A stretch of DNA of 38,935 nt from a virus. Below the pieces are notes generated by a model. It had not been told where the DNA came from, ran no database searches, and saw only the letters and a list, made by a program, of their open reading frames with translations. Made by a program: the position numbers and the translations under genes. This document shows, piece by piece, positions 16,401 to 25,021 of this stretch. Each line of letters starts with the position of its first letter. Within the stretch, counting starts at the first letter, position 1. The stretch is taken from positions 1 to 38,935 of the IMG/VR virus record IMGVR_UViG_3300037069_001385; one strand, written 5' to 3'.

Positions 16401-19400
16401 GCCTTCGACTTGGGCTGTGATTTTCTTATTGTCGGCAATGGCTTTGTCGGCTTTGGCGATTACGGCTTTGTCTTGGGCGATCAGTTTGTCGGCGGCTTTG
16501 GATGTGTCGGCGATCGGGGCTGGTTTGGATTCTGGCTTTGGTATTTCGGCGAAGGGTCGGAGAGCGCCGGATTCGTCGTTGAGTAGGGACTTTTTGGGGG
16601 CTGATGACTTCGGCACATAGTCAACCGTGCCGTCGCTGTGAGGGACGCGGTCGTAGGTGGCGGCGGTTTCAGTTGTGGGCACATTTTTGCCCTTTTCTGA
16701 AATGGTTTTGGGGGCTTCGGCGGTGTTATCGAACTTGGAACCGCTTAATATAACCCGCTTGCCTTGGCGTGCGGCCTCATTCTCGATAGTGAGTGCTTTT
16801 TTGCCGAAATCAACCGCCGCTTGTTCGGATGGTAGCCGCGCGATTTCATTGCCATTGCCGTTTGATACACGCCATTCGCCGTCGTTCCAGGGCTCTACAC
16901 GGACACTACTAATGCCTGATTTCGTATTGACATAGATGTTGTGCTCGCCACTCTGCTTGGGGTAGTCGTTGATGCCTTTGAGGGGCGCGACATCTTTGAT
17001 GTTTTTGGGTGATAGGTCGATGAAGTAGCCGGTGCTCTTCGGGTCGTATGTGTTCTGACTGTGGGATTCATTTACGAGGCGCGTTACGGTGGTCTGCGTC
17101 TTTTTGTCGGCCACCTCGTTCATTTGGAAATCTTTGATTTGCTTGTCGAGGGCGTCAGTTGACGGAGCCTCTTTACTGAATCGGGCCTGATATTGTGCCT
17201 TGAGTTTTTCGGCGGCGGCTGGGCTGAGATTCTTGGCTTTTGCGTTGTATTCAGTGCTCAACTTTTGGTCGAGTGTCCGGCGTGCTTCGAGTATTGAATT
17301 GCGCTGTGTGTTGAGGGCGTTGATGTCTGCGCTCGGCTTCGCCTCAGTCACGCCGATGTGCACGCGGTTGTCGTTCGGGTGCTCGGCGGCGATGCGCTGC
17401 ATGGTGGCATGGTCGCCGGTCTTGGTGGCGTGCTCGAACTCGGTGATGTATTTGGGCTGCACTGACATCGCGTTCATTTGGGCGCGTTGTTTGGGCGTGA
17501 GGGGGTCAGTGATAGGCTGTGTTTTCGGTGCCTCTGGCGCTTTGTAGTCACTGATGCCATATTCTTTTTTAATGGTCGCTACTAGGTGATCCATCGCCGG
17601 TGTAACTTCATGCATGTTATCGGGCGTAAATAATACATGGCCGCCGTAGCGCGGTTCAGTAGGTGCCATGTAGTTGTTGCGGATGCCTTGACCTTGTGAC
17701 TTCTCGCGTAGGTAACTTTCGAATGCGCGCGCAAACATTTCGGTCGGGCGGTGCCAGTAGTCACCCTGATGTTCGGCTGCTGATGCGAAGGCCGATTGCT
17801 TGACCGGCACATCGACGGATTTCGCGCCAGTCTTGCCAAGCACATAGTTGACGACGCGCTGCAATATAGTACCGTGGGTGCCTGGATACTCTTTTATGAT
17901 GGCATCGACGGCCGCTTGTGGGTCGTTATGGTTGCGCTCTAGCAAACTGTCTATCTGTCGCCATCCATGCTTAAGTGCAGGGCTTACATCGAGGTTGGCA
18001 CCTTCTTTGATGGTCATTGGCACTTTGCTGTTGCCTTCGGTGATCGACTTCATTACCTGGCGCATGGCATCGCGTACTTCGGGGTTGGCGGCTTTGCCAT
18101 CGGATGCGTAGTTACCGCGGCCAGGTTTGCCGTTGCCTAAGAAGTCGTCGAGTGCGTGGGCGAACTCATGGCCTAGTGTGCCATCAGCGCCGGTTTTCTT
18201 AGTAATGTTGATTACCTTGTTGGCCGGTTCATAGTGTGCCAGGGCTTTGCTGCCGCCGCGTGATCCGAAGCCAATGCCAAGATCCATCTTCTTGATCAGC
18301 TCTGGCATGTTGACGTTCATCGTCTGGCCGACATCGTGTGCCGCTGCCTGGAATCGTGATAAGTGATCTTTGGCTTCGGTATCCTTGACGTAGTTGCCAA
18401 CTTCCAAACCTTTGAAATTATACTTGTCGCGAATCTGTGTCGGTGACAGGCTAGGTAGCTTTTCGCCGGTGCGCTCATACGGTACCATTTCGCCGCCGTG
18501 TAGTGATGGCTGGCCTTCGGTTGTGCGTGTTGCAACGGCCTTTTTGTCAGCGAATGAGAAGTCGGTAGCGGGTCGGTATAGGGCGGTGCGGATCGCGGCC
18601 GAATTGCCGGATACCACGTTATAGAACTTCGAGCCAAGGTTTTGTTTGACAGCGCGCAAGCGTTCGTAATCGGTCTTAGTGCCGTTCATCACTCTACCAT
18701 CACCTGTTACATACGTGTCGGGTACTTTGCCGCGGAATGCATCGGCGGCGGCCTGGGCTTCTTGTACCGTCTTAGCGTTCTTAACATTTTCTACAAACTT
18801 TGGTATGTCGTTTACGAACATGGCGCGCGCCGCGGGGCTGGCCGATGGTCGAGTAGGTATCGAACTGATCAGAGTGTGTTTGACTTGTTCTAGGTGCGGA
18901 TCGCCGGATCGGTTCACTTCGTACTTGGCATTGTCGCCTAATACACGTTGCTTGGTGACGAGGTTGTTGGCGGCGCGTTCACCCTGGCTTTCGATGTACT
19001 GCAAGTTATCGCGGCCGATCGTGCGCAACTTTGACATATCCTTCTTACTGCCAAACATCTTCTCGCCGGTATCCTGTACGGCTTTGCTGGCTTGCTGCTT
19101 GGCGTTCATCAGTGTAATGTTCTTGACTTCGGGCGTGTCGGATGGTTTAACGCTCAAGTTTGGATTGGCTTGCTTGATAGCGTTTTCTAGTCCGACTTCT
19201 TTTTGTACGTTCTGATGGAAGTCCACCGGATTAATACCGCTGATGTCGAGGTGTGCGGCACCGGCTTTGCTGGCGAAGTCTTGCGGTGTAGCGGATGATC
19301 GGGCAAGTTCGTTGAGCGCCGCGGTGTTTTCGGGGCTAGATCCTGGAATCCTGATATAACCACTGGATGTGTCGGCGGCTTGTCTGTATGCCTGGTGCGT

Positions 19401-20564
19401 GTCATACGTTCGGCGCGCGCCTATTGCATTGTCTACGGCTGCAACGTCGCTCTGGTTGGTACCGCCGGCTTTACGCATCACGTTGTAGTAGTTCTGCATA
19501 TCCTGGTTGGTCAGATCCATACCGTTTGAGTAACCTTGTGCGGCATCACGTACCTTTTGGGCTGATGCTAGTTCGCCGTCAGAGATGTTACGGAACGGCT
19601 TGTTGGTCACGATGTCATTCGCGGTACTTGCCACCGCGTCTTTGGCCTGGCTAATAATTTTTGGTACCTGGCTATCCTGTGCGGCGCGGATAATCGCGGG
19701 TGTAGCGGCGGCGGCCGTATCCATTGCGCCATGTAAGCCACCGAACGCGCCAAACATTTCAGCGCCTTGGATCGCGGCGGTTTTCAGATCTTTGGCGCTG
19801 GCATTCGGGTTATTGCCTAGTGTGCTTGATACGTTGAATGCGCTACCGACAGGCGCTTGCGTTGCGGCATCAACGGCGGTTCTGGTGGCGGCGTTCAGTA
19901 CGGGGCTGGTGGCACTATCGACTATGCCGTTGACGAGTGGATCAGTTACCGCGCCAACTGCTCTACCGATGCCAGGTGCGGCCACGGTTAGGCCGGCGGC
20001 TACGGTGTTACCTAAGATCTCTTTCGCGATGCCGCCTTGGTTGGTGGTACCGAAGGCTTGCTGTTGGATGTCGGTAATTGGTTTGTTCTGCACTTCGCGG
20101 GCTACGGCGGCGGGTGCGTAGGCGGCTGCCTTACCCAAATTGAAGAATGGCCGTACTATCATTGCGGGTAGGGAATTGGCTTGTGCTTGATCGGCTTGCT
20201 GTTGAGCGATTTGCGCGGTTGCCTGGTCGCCGCGTAGTTGGGCGGCTTCGGTGACGGCCGGATAGATAATATCACCCATCACGGTGTTCGCGGCGGGCTG
20301 GACTACCGCTTGATCAACGCCGTGGGTGAGTTGGTGGAATACGCTTTGTGGCGGGGCGACGGGCGCGGTCTGTTGCCAGGTGCGGCCGTTATCGAAGGGG
20401 TTTACTTGATTCCAAGCGCGCTCAAACACATTGGGTTGCGGTGGTGCTGCTGCCGGTCGGGGCTGTTGGGCGATGCGTTGGGCGACGGTTGCCGCGGTTT
20501 GGCCGTTATCGAAGGGGTTTACCTGTGCCACCGCTTCGTTAAGCATATTTCGTAAACTAAACAT
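13413..20564 (-). CDS. Giant internal virion / polyvalent protein with LPD1 metallopeptidase-like domain
   Basis: 2383 residues, the largest gene. The N-terminus has two NPFDNG motifs (16-21 and 55-60) and a Pro/Gln linker. Residues ~110-340 are Ala-rich with hydrophobic helices. Residues ~705-815 match the large-polyvalent-protein LPD1 pattern (YNFKGLEVGNYV, GFGSRGGSKALAHYEP, then GHEFAHALD), with zinc-type His799, Glu800 and His803. Residues ~1250-1410 are a Lys/Pro/Ala-rich spacer. Residues ~1410-1960 are helical with amphipathic and hydrophobic stretches (about 1641, 1878, 1940) that recall membrane-active ejection proteins. The C-terminal ~400 residues are Gln-rich coiled coil. Such proteins are packed in the head and ejected with the DNA to form a channel and protect the genome; the peptidase may act on host or virion protein. 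It shares an N-terminal tag with the gene before it. Confidence 0.8.
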   Translation of the reverse strand: MFSLRNMLNEAVAQVNPFDNGQTAATVAQRIAQQPRPAAAPPQPNVFERAWNQVNPFDNGRTWQQTAPVAPPQSVFHQLTHGVDQAVVQPAANTVMGDIIYPAVTEAAQLRGDQATAQIAQQQADQAQANSLPAMIVRPFFNLGKAAAYAPAAVAREVQNKPITDIQQQAFGTTNQGGIAKEILGNTVAAGLTVAAPGIGRAVGAVTDPLVNGIVDSATSPVLNAATRTAVDAATQAPVGSAFNVSSTLGNNPNASAKDLKTAAIQGAEMFGAFGGLHGAMDTAAAATPAIIRAAQDSQVPKIISQAKDAVASTANDIVTNKPFRNISDGELASAQKVRDAAQGYSNGMDLTNQDMQNYYNVMRKAGGTNQSDVAAVDNAIGARRTYDTHQAYRQAADTSSGYIRIPGSSPENTAALNELARSSATPQDFASKAGAAHLDISGINPVDFHQNVQKEVGLENAIKQANPNLSVKPSDTPEVKNITLMNAKQQASKAVQDTGEKMFGSKKDMSKLRTIGRDNLQYIESQGERAANNLVTKQRVLGDNAKYEVNRSGDPHLEQVKHTLISSIPTRPSASPAARAMFVNDIPKFVENVKNAKTVQEAQAAADAFRGKVPDTYVTGDGRVMNGTKTDYERLRAVKQNLGSKFYNVVSGNSAAIRTALYRPATDFSFADKKAVATRTTEGQPSLHGGEMVPYERTGEKLPSLSPTQIRDKYNFKGLEVGNYVKDTEAKDHLSRFQAAAHDVGQTMNVNMPELIKKMDLGIGFGSRGGSKALAHYEPANKVINITKKTGADGTLGHEFAHALDDFLGNGKPGRGNYASDGKAANPEVRDAMRQVMKSITEGNSKVPMTIKEGANLDVSPALKHGWRQIDSLLERNHNDPQAAVDAIIKEYPGTHGTILQRVVNYVLGKTGAKSVDVPVKQSAFASAAEHQGDYWHRPTEMFARAFESYLREKSQGQGIRNNYMAPTEPRYGGHVLFTPDNMHEVTPAMDHLVATIKKEYGISDYKAPEAPKTQPITDPLTPKQRAQMNAMSVQPKYITEFEHATKTGDHATMQRIAAEHPNDNRVHIGVTEAKPSADINALNTQRNSILEARRTLDQKLSTEYNAKAKNLSPAAAEKLKAQYQARFSKEAPSTDALDKQIKDFQMNEVADKKTQTTVTRLVNESHSQNTYDPKSTGYFIDLSPKNIKDVAPLKGINDYPKQSGEHNIYVNTKSGISSVRVEPWNDGEWRVSNGNGNEIARLPSEQAAVDFGKKALTIENEAARQGKRVILSGSKFDNTAEAPKTISEKGKNVPTTETAATYDRVPHSDGTVDYVPKSSAPKKSLLNDESGALRPFAEIPKPESKPAPIADTSKAADKLIAQDKAVIAKADKAIADNKKITAQVEGKAPIEKAVTPKAKAPATSKVPDELKPFYKPKDVTNKTPRVPAKDVRGTIKTVRRPENDNVSPETKALLKKNPGSPIDRQPQAPLREAALKEINKSLPKATEQAMKDLQQKVGTMTTEQQMRVIKVAQALDAKGQHETASDLYRQLAPHRTVQAQGLAVGQELSRRNPDGIRYAAQTTLEKAGVKFEGKVADTVNSYMKDIKSSKPGTETRDIATQKLVDYVNNKIPRSKMDAVVGYWRAGLLTGLETVAKIASSHLITAPMELIDKPFAAAADQAVAGLPKSWVDFLNRNNKNVPNLTRRTVTLAPTDYLKYMKGNYEGLKAAGYHLKTGVDLPHTGGFEKELGKGQHQSAYERMVYRVHGSIYKTFYRGAYRMEEANQVRIARAMFGDNAKKVAEYMNSDYAQKQMENYASQFAMQNLTEAGKVTQGIQHIKIGKMPVGMWIAPFSRIPAAMGVKGIIDYTPVGTLRAARTLYDGLAHGTFDQRKFVDAIGKSAIGGTAIVGTGMLLSHSGRLTLQEPTDPKEKALWQAEGKTKNSIKVGNTWVSLNAMGAFGIALGIGGALDQALSSGQNGKNAAITAVASGAKLLADQPYMKGISGVANTLNNPKQYATSFVNSTAGSFVPAMIQQIARGTDNAARAYPKTLGDQLRSTIPGLREGLPAQRNIFGQVEGGQKAENNGNPITGTINPFYPNKQINGNDAVTNELQRLYNQLGSKSPAIAPTTNFKVGKQTISLNVKQQQDMLAATGQGIHTDLQTLMSNPNYQAMSDNQKTSAINSIINAHQNAYVDANFKTGNALTGGQKQQLQQGKSTMSLTAKNTGVDPAAVDLFKASNDKVKQIGNQTYYKLPDGTVKHQSTVLYNDGLSYAKQSLAMTTAKSSGDYATWVSNAMQQYRTLQDQIKNHDPQTEQTTIDALQKKADTLATQIKKYTGYGGSFTKPKSASTRISKAITPYTYAAKFKTTNDNLKSLLAKAQINSPKISPTSFKAKQVVKIR
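20384..20405 (+). repeat. 22-bp direct repeat copy A (encodes an NPFDNG motif)
   Basis: Identical to 20501-20522. Read on the minus strand it encodes the second VNPFDNG motif of the giant virion protein. Confidence 0.8.
20501..20522 (+). repeat. 22-bp direct repeat copy B (encodes an NPFDNG motif)
   Basis: Identical to 20384-20405, 117 bp apart, in frame. It encodes the first VNPFDNG motif of the giant virion protein. Confidence 0.8.
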
Positions 20565-21052
20565 TATTTTCCACCTGGTAACATTGTTTTAAGTGGTTGT
20601 ATCGGTTGTGGCGTAACGGCTGGATTGATCGGAAGTGCATATAAATAGTCATGGTTGTAGCTATCGGCAACGTGCTGTAGTGGCGAATATAAGCCGACGC
20701 GTGAGTTGTTGATTACGCCAGGTAGCATCGGTGCGAAGTTCTTCGACGGATCGACGATCTCGCCTTGTTTGAAGTTGCTGTAGGTACCGTTCAAGTTATC
20801 TTGTGGTAGATCATTGATATTAGTGTGCGCCATTGCTGCCGCGAATTGGCCGATGGTTGGGGCGCTTGTAGAGGGCAACTGTTGGGGATGTGGTTGCTGC
20901 CATTGCCTTGCGGCTTGTATTGCGGCGGCTGTCAGCGGTGATGGCATACCTTGTTGTGGTGGCATCGGCGCGGGCTGTTGAACTTGGGCGTGGTCAAATG
21001 GGTTTACGTGCGCGACTGCTTCACTAAGCATGTTGCGTAGGTTGAACCCCAT
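20564..21052 (-). CDS. Internal virion protein sharing the NPFD tag
   Basis: 162 residues, AAGGAG before the ATG. The first ~22 residues (LRNMLSEAVAHVNPFD) closely match the start of the giant protein encoded immediately after it. The rest is Pro/Gln-rich, then a segment with Asn/Tyr/His and a LLPGGK-like end. No enzyme motif is seen. Its stop overlaps the giant gene's ATG (TAATG), so the two are translationally coupled and probably assemble together inside the capsid. Confidence 0.65.
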   Translation of the reverse strand: MGFNLRNMLSEAVAHVNPFDHAQVQQPAPMPPQQGMPSPLTAAAIQAARQWQQPHPQQLPSTSAPTIGQFAAAMAHTNINDLPQDNLNGTYSNFKQGEIVDPSKNFAPMLPGVINNSRVGLYSPLQHVADSYNHDYLYALPINPAVTPQPIQPLKTMLPGGK

Positions 21053-21086
21053 TTAGACACTCCTTGTAGTTATGCTTTTAATTGAA

Positions 21087-22187
21087 CTATGCGGCGCTAA
21101 AGATCTTCTTAAGCGCGGCGCTGTATGGCGAAGCTGCCACTGTCTGATCAACCGGCGTTGTCAGGCCGTTGTTGATCGTGCTGGTCGCCGGTGTGTAATT
21201 GGCCGTGGTAGCCGTTTCAGGCGTTACCGGCGTGATTGTCGTCGTCGGGTTGCGGTACTGGTTAAAGAGTGCGTCGATTGCTGCTTGGCGCTGCTGTGCG
21301 GCTGCAATGTCTGCCGCGGCTGCTGTCTTGCCATCGAGGTAACTACCGCCTTGCAGTTGGGCGATCTTGGCGCGGTTATTTGCCATGTCACCGTACAAAC
21401 TTTGTTCTTGCTGGTCGATGCCTTGCTGCAAACTTGAAGTATGTGTATTCTTCTGATCGGCCAGATCTTGCAAGTAACGGGCGAAGTTGGTGTTAGTGTC
21501 GGTTTGGGCGGTATCGATGTTCTTCATGTTGCCAGCGAAGGTGGCGGCATTGGCGTTGGTCTTGCCAGTCATATCTTGGGCGATCGCGTGGGGTGCCGCG
21601 AACATGTAGGCGCTAGAGTTTGCACCGCCGGCCATGCCAAGGATGCGACGAACGCTTTGCGCCAAGGTGTTGCCGTTAGCATAAATGGCGTCTTGCGCAT
21701 CGAGCTTATTTTGCGTGGCGCTCTGGCGCTGCTGGTCATAATTTTGTTGCGCCGTGGTTTGATCCTGATTGGCGCGGCTTAGTGTCTTGTTATAACTATC
21801 GCTAATACCGGTCAAGCCATTTTTCAGCGCGGCACTGGTTGAGTCGAGTTGCGCCTGATCCTGGCCGTTCGCGTCCTGCAAGGCGGCGATCGAGTCGGCG
21901 ACAGGTACGGTGCCAGATCCGGCGGCGGTGTTAGTGCTAGTTGATGCGGGTGTTTGCCACGCTTTCAGATCGGCATTGTTTTCAGCGGCATACTGTTGGC
22001 CTAGCGGGGCGTTCAATACGCCGTTGTTGTCCACGTACCCCAACGTGTTTGGCGCGCCTTGGCCGATCAGGTAGCCGGCGGTCGTGTCACCGTTTGACGA
22101 AAGGTAGTTTAAGAAACCGCGATAGTCGTTATTGCCAATGTACCCCAAGCCATTTGTGGGGTCTACGCCTGTTGCTGCTGTTGCCAT
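21087..22187 (-). CDS. Ala/Gln-rich internal virion protein
   Basis: 366 residues, GAGGA before the ATG. The N-terminal ~75 residues are Gly/Asn-rich (GYIGNNDYRGFLNYL). The centre (about 95-290) is Ala/Gln/Asp-rich, predicted helical and coiled coil (SYNKTLSRANQDQTTAQQNYD). The C-terminus is Thr/Pro-rich. This is typical of podovirus internal core or ejection proteins. It is the first large gene after an extended -10 promoter and precedes the two NPFD-tagged genes. Confidence 0.6.
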   Translation of the reverse strand: MATAATGVDPTNGLGYIGNNDYRGFLNYLSSNGDTTAGYLIGQGAPNTLGYVDNNGVLNAPLGQQYAAENNADLKAWQTPASTSTNTAAGSGTVPVADSIAALQDANGQDQAQLDSTSAALKNGLTGISDSYNKTLSRANQDQTTAQQNYDQQRQSATQNKLDAQDAIYANGNTLAQSVRRILGMAGGANSSAYMFAAPHAIAQDMTGKTNANAATFAGNMKNIDTAQTDTNTNFARYLQDLADQKNTHTSSLQQGIDQQEQSLYGDMANNRAKIAQLQGGSYLDGKTAAAADIAAAQQRQAAIDALFNQYRNPTTTITPVTPETATTANYTPATSTINNGLTTPVDQTVAASPYSAALKKIFSAA

Positions 22188-22286
22188 ATTCTTATATCCT
22201 CAAAAAATCCAGTTGATCTAATGAGAGGTAACGGCGTTGATAGGCTGGTTACTGCCGGCGATACGGCTTGTCGCTCTATTGCTGGC

Positions 22287-22295
22287 ATTATACCA
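22287..22295 (-). promoter_or_regulatory. Extended -10 promoter upstream of the internal virion genes
   Basis: On the minus strand TGG precedes a perfect TATAAT (22292 down to 22287). No matching -35 is seen. The predicted start near 22280 gives a leader of about 90 nt containing GTAAC/GTTAC inverted repeats before the gene starting at 22187. Confidence 0.5.
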
Positions 22296-22329
22296 CAAGC
22301 GCTTACCATTTATCGCTACCTCTATAGAT

Positions 22330-22533
22330 CTAATAATTCTTAGCCGGTGCGCTAGGGTTTAGCGCTTGGCTAACTGCTTGCGGCCGCATTGCGTTGGCAC
22401 CTGGTACCGTGTTTGGTACGACTTGTGGTGCCGCATTGATTACCTGGCGGCCGGTGCCTTGTGGCAAGCCAACGGCGCTACCCTTAGTGGTAATCACTCT
22501 AGTAGATCGGGCATGGGTTGGTCGTTTTGCCAT
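22330..22533 (-). CDS. Small basic Pro/Ala/Gln-rich protein
   Basis: 67 residues; AAAGGT precedes the ATG. The N-terminus is basic (MAKRPTHARSTR); the rest is Pro/Val/Ala/Asn-rich and probably disordered. It sits between the capsid gene and the internal virion genes, so it may be a minor head protein. No family is recognised. Confidence 0.55.
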   Translation of the reverse strand: MAKRPTHARSTRVITTKGSAVGLPQGTGRQVINAAPQVVPNTVPGANAMRPQAVSQALNPSAPAKNY

Positions 22534-22538
22534 ATCGT

Positions 22539-22715
22539 TTACCTTTTCTTGAACTTGCGGGCGTTGATCGCGAACTGTGCCATCTCACGAAGCGACGGAT
22601 TCTTACTCTTGTCGGCGGCCTGTAACTTGGCGGCCGGAATCGGTTTGCCTGGTGCGACGTTAAGCGCGCGGTGCAACTTGCCCTTGTTCTTTTTCTTAAT
22701 GTGGATTGAATCCAT
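22539..22715 (-). CDS. 58-residue basic protein
   Basis: ATG 22715 has AGGAG at the right distance; the longer open frame upstream has no such signal and reads like shadow coding. The product is very basic (IHIKKKNKGKLHR near the start, FKKR at the end) with a helix near 35-52. It could bind DNA or the capsid lining. Confidence 0.55.
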   Translation of the reverse strand: MDSIHIKKKNKGKLHRALNVAPGKPIPAAKLQAADKSKNPSLREMAQFAINARKFKKR

Positions 22716-22806
22716 GAGTGATCTCCTGGATGTATTAAGTAAAGCTGCACCGTAGCCGGCCACAATTCCCGCTATCCGTGGTGTTTGCCTTACCTTTAAT
22801 AAAAGG

Positions 22807-23001
22807 CTATTTGCCAATATTAGGGTTTGGATTACCCTCACGCTTCGAAGCTTCATAGGCTTCTTTCTCTTCTTGATCGCGTAGGCGCTTGCGGTAGTTG
22901 AACTCTGCATCGGCTTTGACTTCTTCGAGCCAGTTGAGCCGCTTGTTAGGGTTTGGATCACCCTGTACCTGTGGCGTATCATTGCTATCGTTTTTAGACA
23001 T
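22807..23001 (-). CDS. 64-residue charged helical protein
   Basis: ATG 23001 with AAGGTAAG upstream. PNPNKRL near residue 15 and NPNPN at the end flank a long charged helix (about 22-55, Glu/Lys/Arg-rich). The duplicated Pro-Asn motif is unusual. It is encoded directly after the capsid gene, so it may be a capsid-associated protein. Confidence 0.5.
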   Translation of the reverse strand: MSKNDSNDTPQVQGDPNPNKRLNWLEEVKADAEFNYRKRLRDQEEKEAYEASKREGNPNPNIGK

Positions 23002-23094
23002 TCTCTTACCTTGTTTACGAATTGTACTTAGAAAAGGTGCTAGGCGGGGTTGCACCGCCTATCCATTAATGCAAAGACTATTGAACTAACTCTA

Positions 23095-23961
23095 CTAAGC
23101 AGTCTTGTGGAATGCTAGACACACTTCACGGTTGATGTCTACGAATGCATCGTAACGGTGCCGGTACTCAAGCAGGTCGCCAGAGTAGCCAGGTGCGTTG
23201 TGGTGCAAGGTGTAGTCAACGAGCTTTTCAGGGCTTACCGTTGCCATTGGGTGTGTAATGAAAAAGTCAACATTTGCCGGCATACGGCTGGATGGGATCA
23301 CCACCACATCACAGTCGTCAACGGTACCAAGGCTACCAGACTGGCGGCTCTTCATACCGATTTCAGATGCGATCACGAAGTTACCTTGTTTCAGGTAGTT
23401 GTAGAAGATAGCGGTGCATCCAAGGATACGGCCGTCTTCTGGCGCTTCGGTGTCAGTGACGTATGCGTTTAAGGCGATCAGGTTGTTGTAGCCGTTTGCG
23501 CTAGATGACGCACCGGATACAACACCGGTTGCAACTGCAAGCGCGCTGGCGGCTGTGGTGTCACGGCCGGCCGTGTTTGCGGCGGTAGCGATGGTGCTCA
23601 ACACGTAAGCGTCCATCTCTGGTACCAACACGTTCTTGGTGGCCTGTGCCAAGTATTTACCTGGTTTTTTGACCATCATCTGATCTTGGAAGTTCTTTTT
23701 GTCGATGATTGCTGTCCATGATCGGTCACGAACGAGCGCCCAGTTTTGTACAGTGTCCTGCACTTCGGCTGGTGTGCCATACCGGTTTGAAGCGGCGGCG
23801 GCGTTATAGTTGTTCATCGTAGGATCAGCAAGGGTGTACACGTTGATCGCGTTCACGCCATCCCAATCCCAATCGCGGTTGACCATCAATTCGGTCTTGC
23901 GGCGGGCTTTGAGCAAGTCAGAGGTCTTTTCCTCAAACTTGCTGGCGAGGTTGACTGCCAT
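23095..23961 (-). CDS. Major capsid protein, HK97 fold
   Basis: 288 residues, AAGGA before the ATG. The N-terminal arm is helical and charged. The body has the mix expected of an HK97-fold coat protein: a long helix followed by strands (YLAQATKNVLVPEMDAYVLSTIA at about 103-125), an Ala/Ser/Gly-rich loop region (130-155), and the C-terminal strand set ending VNREVCLAFHK-like. It directly follows a scaffold-like gene, the standard order. There is no sign of a fused protease or a long delta domain, so the separate scaffold would guide assembly. Confidence 0.8.
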   Translation of the reverse strand: MAVNLASKFEEKTSDLLKARRKTELMVNRDWDWDGVNAINVYTLADPTMNNYNAAAASNRYGTPAEVQDTVQNWALVRDRSWTAIIDKKNFQDQMMVKKPGKYLAQATKNVLVPEMDAYVLSTIATAANTAGRDTTAASALAVATGVVSGASSSANGYNNLIALNAYVTDTEAPEDGRILGCTAIFYNYLKQGNFVIASEIGMKSRQSGSLGTVDDCDVVVIPSSRMPANVDFFITHPMATVSPEKLVDYTLHHNAPGYSGDLLEYRHRYDAFVDINREVCLAFHKTA

Positions 23962-23993
23962 TTTATTATTCCTTCATCATTGATGTGGATCTA

Positions 23994-24881
23994 TTATCTG
24001 GCGGCTTCTTCGTCGAATCCATCTAACATGGGGTCAGATTTGGCTTTGACTGGTGCGCGGCGCGGGGTCGTCATTGTCCGTGTTGATTGCTTGGACTTCT
24101 GCTTCTGCTGCACTTTCACACCTTCGCCGGCCAGTTTACTAATAGATTCAGCTCTCTTAGTTAAAAATGCTACCACATCACCTTTCACCTCAAGCGGTCG
24201 GTCTTGTTTATCTTTGACAATATACATGGCTTCGAAGTCATCGAGTGAATCTGCTAACGCATCCTTCTGTACTTGCGTACCGGTGCGAAACAGGTCGATG
24301 CCCGCTACAGCGCGTTCGATACCGGATGCTAAACGATCGCGGTTTATACCGATGCGCTCTTCTTGTTGGCGAAATCCTTGGATAGCTAGTTCGCGGCGCT
24401 CTCGCTCAAGTTCATCATCGCCGGCTTCTTCGAGGTATCGTTGAAGATCCTCTTCTTGCTTGCTGATGCGTAGGCGTTCGGCTTCTGCTTCTGCCTTGGC
24501 TTGGGCTTCGCGGGCTTGCTTGGCTTCAATACGAGCCTTCGCTGCCGCGTCATTTTTACGCTTGCGATCAGATTTGTCGTCTGTGGCATCCGACTCCTCT
24601 TCACTATCCGAATCGTCCTCATCCTCTAAGTCTTCACCAGACTCATCCTCTTCGGTTGATTCATCCACATCGTCAACATCTTCGGAATCCTTGTCGTCGT
24701 CTTCATCGGTGGCCGCCGAATCGTCGTCGTCTTTGGATTCATCATCGTCGGCGCTATCGAATGATGCATCGTCTGCATCCCAATCATCGCCAATCGATCG
24801 ATCATCCAGATCGTTAGTTGATGTGTCGGTCGCATCTGATCGGCCAGAATCAGTTACTTCCTGGGTTTCAGCTTTTGACAT
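23994..24881 (-). CDS. Scaffold protein
   Basis: 295 residues from ATG 24881, which has a strong AAGGAGAG site. The first ~100 residues are extremely acidic (long Asp/Glu/Ser runs), followed by a Lys/Arg/Ala/Glu coiled coil (about 105-165), a mixed helical part, and a short basic C-terminus, the end by which scaffolds usually bind the coat protein. Its place between the portal group and the capsid gene agrees. It would fill the procapsid and leave before or during packaging. Confidence 0.75.
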   Translation of the reverse strand: MSKAETQEVTDSGRSDATDTSTNDLDDRSIGDDWDADDASFDSADDDESKDDDDSAATDEDDDKDSEDVDDVDESTEEDESGEDLEDEDDSDSEEESDATDDKSDRKRKNDAAAKARIEAKQAREAQAKAEAEAERLRISKQEEDLQRYLEEAGDDELERERRELAIQGFRQQEERIGINRDRLASGIERAVAGIDLFRTGTQVQKDALADSLDDFEAMYIVKDKQDRPLEVKGDVVAFLTKRAESISKLAGEGVKVQQKQKSKQSTRTMTTPRRAPVKAKSDPMLDGFDEEAAR

Positions 24882-24922
24882 TAAGCTGCTCTCCTTCCAT
24901 ATCACGGCTTCTTTACACGGTG

Positions 24923-24957
24923 CCGGTTTACCGGTGGTGGGGTCAGAGGTCTACCCC
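24923..24957. other. Two adjacent small hairpins upstream of the scaffold gene
   Basis: CCGGT/ACCGG (24923-24934) and GGGGT/ACCCC (24939-24957) are perfect 5-bp inverted repeats in the gap before the scaffold gene. There is no T run, so they are not typical terminators. They may tune translation or RNA stability. Confidence 0.35.
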
Positions 24958-25021
24958 TTGTGATGCTTGAGAAAAACTAAGGGTGAAAGCTAAAAACTCA
25001 AGCGCCACAAGCGTCAGATCT

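Noticed and set aside
22499-22765. Alternative minus-strand ORF overlapping the 58-residue basic gene
   Set aside because: No ribosome binding site at its start, and it covers two better-supported genes in another frame.
24460-24963. Long plus-strand Ser-rich ORF
   Set aside because: Antisense of the Asp/Glu-rich scaffold gene; the serine runs are the complement of Asp codons.
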